A DNA stretch of 17,692 nt from assembly GCA_024276295.1 (NCBI GenBank), contig JAJRXN010000448.1:1-17692 (forward strand), written 5' to 3'. Shown one piece after another: positions 5,999 through 12,146 of the stretch. The notes under the pieces were generated by a model. It ran no database searches. It saw nothing but the letters and a program-made list of their open reading frames with translations, and was not told the DNA's origin. Numbering within the stretch: position 1 is the stretch's first letter; each line of letters starts with the position of its first letter. The translations under genes and the position numbers were made by a program. This DNA comes from Acidobacteriota bacterium. Lineage in GTDB: Bacteria; Acidobacteriota; Polarisedimenticolia; J045.

Positions 5999-7231
5999 TC
6001 AGCTCGTGCGCAGGGCCTCGATCGGGTCGAGTCGGGAGGCGCGGAGCGCCGGGTAGGTGCCGAACGCGATTCCGACCGCGACCGAGAATCCGAACGCGAG
6101 CACGATCGAAAAGCCCGTGATCACGGTGCTCCAGTCGGAATACCGCGCGACCCCCCACGAGATGCCGAAACCGAGCAGCACGCCCGCCAGTCCGCCGAGA
6201 AACGAGATCAGCACCGACTCGGCCAGGAACTGGGCCACGATGTGCCGCCGCTTGGCGCCGACCGCGCGGCGGATGCCGATCTCGCGGGTCCGCTCCATCA
6301 CGCTGGCGAGCATGATGTTCATGATCCCGATCCCGCCCACCAGCAGCGAGATGCCGGCGATCCCTCCCATCACGATGTTGAAGATCCGGCGCGTCTGCCG
6401 GCTCTGCTCGAGCAGCTTCTCCGGGACCACGACCGTGAAATCGCTCTCGCCCCCGTGCAGATCGCGAAGGACCGCGGCGATCACCGCAGCGCTGCGTCCG
6501 ACCGGTTCGCCTTCGCGGATCTCGAACAGCACCTCGTCGAGTTCGGCGTCGAGCGGCGATCGATCGAAGTTCTTGAGCGTCGTGGTCAGCGGGACGAAGA
6601 CGGTCGTGGCGGCGCTCTCGACCGAGACCCCCTCGAGGCCGCTCTCGTCGAGCGCCTGCGGCGCGAGCACGCCGATCACCGTGAACCACGTGTCGCCGAT
6701 CTTGACCGGCTCACCGATCGGGTTCCGATAGCCGAACAGGTCGCTCGCGGCGCGGGAGCCGAGCACCGCCACGCGCGCGAACGCCGCCTCGTCGCCGGCG
6801 TCGAACAGCGTGCCGCGACGGGCTCTGAGGCCGACGAGCTGGAAGTACGACGCGCCGACGCCGACGGCGAGTGCCTCGCTGCGGGCTTCGTTGCTCAGGA
6901 TGCGGTCGACGTCGATCCGCTTGCGACCGCTGGTGGCGACGACCTGCGGGACGACGCTGCGCACCTCCTCGACGTCGCGCCGCGACAGGCCGAGGCTCTT
7001 CTCGCGGATCGTGAAGCGGTCCTGGTCGTCGAGGGTCTTCTCGCGCACGATGACGTTGCGCAGTCCCATCGCATCGATCACCGCCAGCGCGCGCTGCTGG
7101 GCTCCGGCACCGATCGACAGCATCGAGATCACGGCGCCGACGCCGAAGATGATACCGAGCATCGTCAGCAGCGTGCGCAGTTTCTGCCGCAGCAGATCCT
7201 GGCTCGCGGCCTGCATGTACTCGAGGATCAT
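5999..7231 (-). CDS. MacB/FtsX-type ABC transporter permease without ATPase domain
   Basis: Encodes 410 residues from the ATG at 7231, overlapping the adaptor 3 stop by 4 bases. The architecture is TM1 (about 18-41, LLTMLGIIFGVGAVISML), a periplasmic MacB-PCD domain (about 45-275), then three TM helices in an FtsX domain. The conserved cytoplasmic stretch is MERTREIGIRRAVGAKRRHI and the end is YPALRASRLDPIEAL. This is the stand-alone permease form: the N-terminal nucleotide-binding domain found in MacB is absent, with no Walker A or ABC signature. MacB-type permeases do not make a pore; they work as mechanotransmitters that pull periplasmic adaptors to push substrates (toxins, lipoproteins, siderophores, macrolides) through an outer-membrane channel. 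Here the partners are three adaptors just upstream. No ATPase gene is present in the window and the substrate is unknown. Confidence 0.93.
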   Translation of the reverse strand: MILEYMQAASQDLLRQKLRTLLTMLGIIFGVGAVISMLSIGAGAQQRALAVIDAMGLRNVIVREKTLDDQDRFTIREKSLGLSRRDVEEVRSVVPQVVATSGRKRIDVDRILSNEARSEALAVGVGASYFQLVGLRARRGTLFDAGDEAAFARVAVLGSRAASDLFGYRNPIGEPVKIGDTWFTVIGVLAPQALDESGLEGVSVESAATTVFVPLTTTLKNFDRSPLDAELDEVLFEIREGEPVGRSAAVIAAVLRDLHGGESDFTVVVPEKLLEQSRQTRRIFNIVMGGIAGISLLVGGIGIMNIMLASVMERTREIGIRRAVGAKRRHIVAQFLAESVLISFLGGLAGVLLGFGISWGVARYSDWSTVITGFSIVLAFGFSVAVGIAFGTYPALRASRLDPIEALRTS

Positions 7232-8520
7232 CGCGGGCCCGCCGGCCGGCGACGGGCGGCCCGGGAGCGGCCGGTCATGCCGGCGGTGGCGTCGCCGCTC
7301 GGTTCGCTGTCGTCGGGGCCGATCAGCACGGATTCTCCCTCCTCGAGACCTTCGAGCACGCCGACCTTGACCGCGTCCTGGGGCCCGAGACGCACGGCGC
7401 GGCGCTCCGGCTCGCCGCCGGTCGCCACGAGCACGTACGGCTGCTCGGCATCGCCGCGCACCGCCGCGCGGGGCACGACCAACGTCTGCTCGAGCCGGCC
7501 GACCACGATGTCGGCGCGGGCCTTCATCCCGGGACGCAGCATCGCGCCGTCATCGCGTTCCAGCCGGATCCGGACCTCGGCAAACTTCGACGGCGAGCCG
7601 GCGCGGATCGGGCGGGCCACTTCGGAGATCCGCTCGACGGTCCCCTCGAGGCGCCGGCCGGCCAGCGCATCGACCACGACCCACGCGCGGGCGCCGGCGG
7701 TGACGGCGGCCGCGTCGCGTTCGTGGACGAAGCCGGTCATCCCGGTCGTCTCCGGATCGACGATCGACATCACGATGTTGCCGGGCCAGATCGTGTCGCC
7801 GACACCGATCGTCCCGCCGCGCCAGTTCTTGCGGTAGACGACCAGGCCGCCGATCGGCGCCCGGAGAACGATGCTCGCCAGGCTGGTCTTCACCCGCTGC
7901 AGCTTGTCTTCGGCCTGGCCGCGTTCGACGCCGAGGATGCGCTCCTCGATGTCGTAGAACTCGTTCTTGAGCCGGACGGCCGCGTCGGCATAGACGACCG
8001 TCGCGGCGGCCTCCCGCTCGCGCATCCGCGATTCGACGATCTCCTTGAGGCTGTACACCTCGTCGTCGGTGATCAGGAACTTCTCGGCGTTGTCCCGCTC
8101 GATCGCGGAGACCTCGCGGACGGTCGCGAGCCGGCCCTCCTCGATCCGGGCCTCGTAGTCGGTGCTCGCGATCCGGTAGGCGGCGGACTGGAAACTGGCC
8201 TTGTGGTTGTCCAGATCGATCACGAGCTGCGAGTCGTCGAAGACGACCAGCACGTCGCCCGGCTCGACCAGCGAGCCTTCGGCGACGAGTTCCTTGACCT
8301 GCAGGGCGCCGGTCGGAACCCGCGGGATCGCGATCGGAGACGCCTGGAACGCCTCGAGTTCGCCCTCGGCAGGAACGGTCAGCTCGAGCGTCGCGCGGAC
8401 GACCGGAACCGCGACGGCGATGGGCGAGGCGCCGTTCCCTCCGCCGCAGCGGATGAGCGGACCCAGCAGCAGGGCGGACAGGACGAGCCGGCCGGCGATC
8501 GCGGGAACCCGCGCCGTCAT
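7228..8520 (-). CDS. HlyD/MacA-type periplasmic adaptor (adaptor 3)
   Basis: Encodes 430 residues. The ATG at 8520 overlaps the adaptor 2 stop (ATGA) and is preceded by GAAGGGCAGGG. The N-terminus is a hydrophobic signal (about 10-23) followed by LIRC at 22-25. Arg at the -1 position makes a poor lipobox, so lipidation is doubtful. Next come a first lipoyl-like half (about 65-95, LVAEGSLVEPGDVLVVFDD), a helical hairpin (about 100-213), and the second lipoyl half with APIGGLVVYRK (221-231). Beta-barrel and membrane-proximal domains follow (GMTGFVHERDAAAV; LVVPRAAVRG), with an Arg-rich tail. This protein should join an inner-membrane permease to an outer-membrane channel. It overlaps the permease gene downstream by 4 bases. 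The GLVVY motif is shared with adaptors 1 and 2, but overall sequences differ enough to suggest separate roles rather than recent copies. Confidence 0.9.
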   Translation of the reverse strand: MTARVPAIAGRLVLSALLLGPLIRCGGGNGASPIAVAVPVVRATLELTVPAEGELEAFQASPIAIPRVPTGALQVKELVAEGSLVEPGDVLVVFDDSQLVIDLDNHKASFQSAAYRIASTDYEARIEEGRLATVREVSAIERDNAEKFLITDDEVYSLKEIVESRMREREAAATVVYADAAVRLKNEFYDIEERILGVERGQAEDKLQRVKTSLASIVLRAPIGGLVVYRKNWRGGTIGVGDTIWPGNIVMSIVDPETTGMTGFVHERDAAAVTAGARAWVVVDALAGRRLEGTVERISEVARPIRAGSPSKFAEVRIRLERDDGAMLRPGMKARADIVVGRLEQTLVVPRAAVRGDAEQPYVLVATGGEPERRAVRLGPQDAVKVGVLEGLEEGESVLIGPDDSEPSGDATAGMTGRSRAARRRPAGPR

Positions 8521-9746
8521 CCCTGCCCTTCCGGTTCGTCGCTGCCGGGCAGGACGATGCGGTCGCCTTCGGCGAGGCCCTCCTCGACGATCACCAGGTC
8601 GCCGGTGCGCCGCCCGAGGGTCACGTCGCGGCGCGTCGTCCGGCCGGTCCGGGTGCGCAGCGCGACCCACGTGCCCCGGGCGTCGGTACGGATCGCCGCC
8701 AGCGGTATCACGAGCCGGTCCTCGAGCACGTCGGTCGTGATCCGCGCCGAGACGCCCATCCCGGGGCGCAACAGGCCGTCGTCGAACCCGGTCAGCGGCA
8801 GGAAGACGTCGAACACGCGGCTGCGGTCCTGGACCGAGCGCTCGCGGACGATTCGGCCGAGCGCCTCGACCCGCGTGTCGAGCACCAGTCCGGGAACCGC
8901 GTCGATGGCGACCTGGGCCGGCTGGCCGACCGCGACCTGCGCGGCGTCGGCCTCGAGCACGGCGATCTCGGCGCGCAGGGTCTTGATGTCGGCGATCTCG
9001 AGGATCTTGGACATCATCCAGACCCGTTCGCCGACCTCCCAGCGCTGGCCGTTGCGTTTCGGAACGTAGATCACCAGCCCGGCGATCGGGGCCCTGACCG
9101 TGAACCTGTCGAGCACGGCCCGCAGCCGGGCGATCTTCCCCTCGTAATAGCCGCGCTTGACGTCGAGCACCTCGAGCTTGGAACGCACCAGCTCGCGCTC
9201 GAGCTGCATCCGTTCGGCGAGCAGCTCGAACTTCCGGCGGGCCAGCGCCTGCTGCAGCCGGGCCTCCTGGATCTCGATGCCGGCGACCAGCGTCGGATCG
9301 AGCGAGGCGTCGATGCGGGACTTCTCGAGATCGCTCTCGGCCTGCACGACGGCGAGTTCCATCTCGCGCAGCGAGACCTCGAGCGAGCGCTGCTCCTTCT
9401 CGCGCTCCTGGCGTACCGTCTCGAGCCGGGCCTCGAGGTCGCGGAGCTGCTCTTCGATCTCGGTCGCGTCGAAGCGGGCGACGACATCGCCCTGTTCGAC
9501 CCAGCGTCCCTCGTCGATCATCGAGGTCAGGTTGTAGTTCCAGGTGTCCGGCACCGAAGGCGGACCGACCTGGTAGGCGACCGCCGCCTCAAGTTTGCCG
9601 GTCCCCTCGACGACCAGCGGCAGGTCGCGGCGCTCGACGACGACGGTGTCCTGCGCCGGAGAAAAGCCGGCGATCCGTACTCCCGCGATGGCCGCGACGC
9701 CCGCCAGGACGCCCAGCGCCGCCGTCAGCGAGACACGACGCCTCAT
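8517..9746 (-). CDS. HlyD/MacA-type periplasmic adaptor (adaptor 2)
   Basis: Encodes 409 residues. The ATG at 9746 overlaps the adaptor 1 stop by 4 bases. Residues 1-24 form a membrane anchor or signal (MRRRVSLTAALGVLAGVAAI) without a Cys. The first lipoyl half is near 75-93 (MIDEGRWVEQGDVVARFD). Residues about 94-216 are a long Glu/Arg/Leu-rich coiled-coil hairpin, longer than in many MacA proteins. The second lipoyl half is RAPIAGLVIYVPK (218-230). The barrel part has EIAVLEADAAQVAVGQPAQV, then LRPGMGVSARI, and the end has a membrane-proximal domain (LAEGDRIVLPG). The protein likely packs in a periplasmic adaptor ring. It is translationally coupled to adaptors 1 and 3. Substrate and channel are unknown. 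Confidence 0.9.
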   Translation of the reverse strand: MRRRVSLTAALGVLAGVAAIAGVRIAGFSPAQDTVVVERRDLPLVVEGTGKLEAAVAYQVGPPSVPDTWNYNLTSMIDEGRWVEQGDVVARFDATEIEEQLRDLEARLETVRQEREKEQRSLEVSLREMELAVVQAESDLEKSRIDASLDPTLVAGIEIQEARLQQALARRKFELLAERMQLERELVRSKLEVLDVKRGYYEGKIARLRAVLDRFTVRAPIAGLVIYVPKRNGQRWEVGERVWMMSKILEIADIKTLRAEIAVLEADAAQVAVGQPAQVAIDAVPGLVLDTRVEALGRIVRERSVQDRSRVFDVFLPLTGFDDGLLRPGMGVSARITTDVLEDRLVIPLAAIRTDARGTWVALRTRTGRTTRRDVTLGRRTGDLVIVEEGLAEGDRIVLPGSDEPEGQG

Positions 9747-11008
9747 GACGAGGCTCCCGTCGCCGGGGCCGCGACGAGTGCGGCGAGTTCCGGCCGTTCG
9801 GCGAGCCGCACGAAGCGCTCGTTGCGATCGAGGATCTCGACCGGCAGCTCGCGCCCGTCGTCGAGCCGGACCACGGTCCCGGCCGCCGACATGCGGATCC
9901 TGTCGCGCCGGGCCATCAGCGCATCGTCCTGCTGTTCGACGATCACGCGGCCGAGGGCCGACATCCCCGGGCGCATCTTCCCGCTCCACGATTCCTCGAG
10001 CGAGGCGACGACACGGAAGATCCGGATCTCCGACGACTCGCTGCGCTTGACGGCCATCGAGGGAATCTCGTCGATCCGGCCGCGGATCGTCCTGCCGGGG
10101 AAGGCGTCGAGCGTGACGCCGACGGGCATGCCGACCCGCAGCAGCGGCACGTCGACCTCGTTGACATCGAAGACGACGCGCATCTCGCTCAGGTCGGGAA
10201 GCCGCATCACGACCGAGCCCGGCCAGCACGAATCCCCCTCCTGGAACTTGACCGTGCTCCGCGGTCGGCGCTGGTAGACCACGAGACCCGAAGACGGCGC
10301 CTTGATCGACAGCAGCTCGAGGCTCTGTCGCGCCTTCTGCAGGTCGCGCCGTGCCTTGTCGCGCTCGATCTCCAGCACTTCCAGGTCGGCCCGACCCTTC
10401 TCGCGCGTCAGCACGATCCGGCGGCGGACCTCGTCGAGTTCGCGGCGGGCCTTTTCGAACTGGAACTGCCTCTCATCGTAGTCGCGTCGCGAGACGACCT
10501 CCGGGTCGACGGCGGCGTACAGCTTCGCGCGGCGGAACTCGTACTCCCGCTCCGCCAGTTCGATCTCGAGCTGCTTGAGGTCGCTCTCGAGCTGGGCCCG
10601 GCGCGAGACGATCTGGCTGCGGGCGTCGAGGATCCGGTTCTCGAGATCCTCGACCTGGTCGGCGAAGAACGCGTTGTCGAAATCGAGCAGCGGGTCGCCC
10701 GGACGCACCTCCGAGCCCTCTTCGGCCATGAACTGGATCCGCATCTGGAACACCGGCGTCTGGGGGGCCTTGATCTCGATCGCGCGGACCGCCTCGAGCG
10801 AACCGGTCAGCAGCAGCCGCTTTTCGAACCGGCCGCGCAGCAGGGCGTCGCCCGGCACCCGGTCCCCGGCAAGGGCATCGGACGAGCTGCCGCCCGCGCA
10901 GCCGGCGAGCGGCGCGAGCGCGACGAGGCCGGCGAGCATTGTCAGCGCTCGCCCCGGCCGGAGGCATCCCGTCCGGGCGCCGCGATGGGAATGGGTGACA
11001 GGGGGCAT
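9743..11008 (-). CDS. HlyD/MacA-type adaptor lipoprotein (adaptor 1)
   Basis: Encodes 421 residues from the ATG at 11008; an internal ATG at 10939 would still keep the lipobox, and neither has a strong ribosome site. The N-terminus is Arg-rich, then hydrophobic (LAGLVALAPLAGC), with a canonical lipobox LAGC and lipid-attachment Cys at 37. A first lipoyl half (about 92-112), a charged coiled-coil hairpin (about 115-234), the second half APSSGLVVYQRRPR (237-250), a beta-barrel (DVNEVDVPLLRVGMPVGVTLDAFPG) and KMRPGMSALGRVIV follow. It should be tethered by lipid to a membrane, probably the inner one as for AcrA-type adaptors. It is the first gene of the four-gene overlapping unit and lies 103 bases downstream of the kinase gene, separated by a long imperfect palindrome. 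Confidence 0.9.
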   Translation of the reverse strand: MPPVTHSHRGARTGCLRPGRALTMLAGLVALAPLAGCAGGSSSDALAGDRVPGDALLRGRFEKRLLLTGSLEAVRAIEIKAPQTPVFQMRIQFMAEEGSEVRPGDPLLDFDNAFFADQVEDLENRILDARSQIVSRRAQLESDLKQLEIELAEREYEFRRAKLYAAVDPEVVSRRDYDERQFQFEKARRELDEVRRRIVLTREKGRADLEVLEIERDKARRDLQKARQSLELLSIKAPSSGLVVYQRRPRSTVKFQEGDSCWPGSVVMRLPDLSEMRVVFDVNEVDVPLLRVGMPVGVTLDAFPGRTIRGRIDEIPSMAVKRSESSEIRIFRVVASLEESWSGKMRPGMSALGRVIVEQQDDALMARRDRIRMSAAGTVVRLDDGRELPVEILDRNERFVRLAERPELAALVAAPATGASS

Positions 11009-11111
11009 CGTCGGGTGGTTCCGGATTGCGAGTCTAGCCCGCGGACCCTGCTCCCGCTCCCGACACCGGCCGCGACCGGTCGCCCGGTGCCCGTGAACGG
11101 CCAGCAGCCGG
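11009..11111. promoter_or_regulatory. Kinase-adaptor intergenic region with long imperfect palindrome
   Basis: This 103-base gap holds a 12-bp perfect palindrome GCGACCGGTCGC (11072-11083). CACCGG and CCGGTG flank it, giving 12-base arms over 11064-11089 with a 2-base bulge. It lies 22 bases after the kinase stop. No T-run follows on the minus strand, so it may be a terminator of unusual type or an operator. A weak -10-like TAGACT (minus, 11031-11036) precedes the adaptor 1 start by about 22 bases, with no good -35. Confidence 0.4.
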
Positions 11112-12098
11112 TTATCGGCCGGTGGCGAGGGACAGGAGCAGCGCCGCCAGGGCCACCAGCAGCGTTCCGACCAGCCACGGAACGGACCGGGAACCGTGGC
11201 GGGCGGCACGGCGGCGAAGCGCCGCGGCGGTCCCTGGCCGGTCCCCGGGCGGGGTCCCGTACGCTTCCGCGTTCTCCGGATTCGCGAGCGCCGCCTGGAG
11301 TTCGGCGGCAAACGCCCGGCAGGAGAGCGGGCGCTCTTCGGGGCGCTTGGCGAGCGCCCGGGCGAAGACCCGGTCGAGACGGGCGTGGGCCGGCCCGACC
11401 CACGCCGGAAGCGGCGGAGGCGCGGCGTGCACGTGCTGGTGGATCACCGAGAGCGGCTCGTCGCCATGAAACGGCGGCCGTCCCGCGAGCAGTTCGAAGG
11501 CCGTTACCGCCAGCGCGTATCGGTCGGATTCCGGGCCGGCGGGACAGCCGAGAGCGATCTCGGGGGCGAGATAGAGCGGCGTCCCGACCATCAGGCCAGC
11601 GTCGGTCAGCCGGGTCGCCTCGCCGGCCGTCGCCAGGCCGAAGTCCGCCAGCCGGACGCCGCCGGCTTCGTCGAGCAGCACGTTCTGCGGCTTGATGTCG
11701 CGATGCAGGATGCCGACCTCGTGGGCCGCATCGAGGGCGGCGGCGAGGGTGGCGATCCAGGCGACCGCCTGGTGCGGCGCGATCGCTCCCTCGGCGAGCC
11801 GGTCGGCCAGCGTGCCTCCCGCCATGTACGGCATCACGAAGAACGGCCGGCCGTCGTCTGCGCCGATGTCGTAGATCGGGACGATCCCGGGGTGGTCGAG
11901 CGCGGCGAGTACCCGCGCCTCGCGGCGGAATCGCCGCAGGAACTCGTTCGAGGCCGCCCCGGCGCGCACGAGCTTGATCGCCACCGCGCGCCCGAGCAGG
12001 GGGTCGGTGGCCCGGAACACCTCGGCCATCCCGCCCGCGCCGAGGCGGCTCTCGAGGCGATAGCGGCCGAGGCCCCGCGTGACGGTCGTCGTCGTCAC
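11112..12098 (-). CDS. Hanks-type Ser/Thr protein kinase with C-terminal membrane anchor
   Basis: Encodes 328 residues from a GTG at 12098. All main kinase motifs are present: glycine loop LGAGGMAEVF (19-28), ATP-binding AIK Lys 42, alpha-C Glu 60, catalytic HRDIKPQN (132-139, Asp 134), DFG (152-154), and activation segment VGTPLYLAPE (171-180). It should be an active kinase. The kinase domain ends near residue 270. A Pro/Arg-rich linker and one hydrophobic helix (about 305-325, WLVGTLLVALAALLLSLA) follow, with only a few residues beyond. It is therefore membrane-tethered with no periplasmic sensor such as PASTA or a propeller. The target is unknown; neighbours are a peptide transporter upstream and an adaptor operon downstream. 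No ribosome site precedes the GTG, but a -10-like TAGATT is 7 bases away, so the message may be leaderless. Confidence 0.95.
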   Translation of the reverse strand: MTTTTVTRGLGRYRLESRLGAGGMAEVFRATDPLLGRAVAIKLVRAGAASNEFLRRFRREARVLAALDHPGIVPIYDIGADDGRPFFVMPYMAGGTLADRLAEGAIAPHQAVAWIATLAAALDAAHEVGILHRDIKPQNVLLDEAGGVRLADFGLATAGEATRLTDAGLMVGTPLYLAPEIALGCPAGPESDRYALAVTAFELLAGRPPFHGDEPLSVIHQHVHAAPPPLPAWVGPAHARLDRVFARALAKRPEERPLSCRAFAAELQAALANPENAEAYGTPPGDRPGTAAALRRRAARHGSRSVPWLVGTLLVALAALLLSLATGR

Positions 12099-12099
12099 T

Positions 12100-12134
12100 C
12101 GGGGAAATCTAGGTCCCCGGCGTCCTGCCGTCCG
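12100..12134 (-). promoter_or_regulatory. Candidate leaderless promoter of the kinase gene
   Basis: On the minus strand TAGATT (12106-12111) lies 7 bases before the GTG start at 12098. A weak -35-like CGGACG (core GGAC) lies 17 bases upstream of it. Transcription would begin at or next to the start codon. An inverted repeat CGGGGA / TCCCCG (12100-12105, 12114-12119) flanks the hexamer. No Shine-Dalgarno sequence is present, which fits a leaderless message. Confidence 0.35.
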
Positions 12135-12146
12135 CCCGCGCGCGGA

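Noticed and set aside
8521..8670. Upstream extension of adaptor 3 (and similar extensions of adaptors 1 and 2)
   Set aside because: The extra residues are Arg/Pro-rich and are the shadow of the upstream adaptor in another frame. The internal ATGs with ATGA overlaps precede clear signal or anchor sequences.
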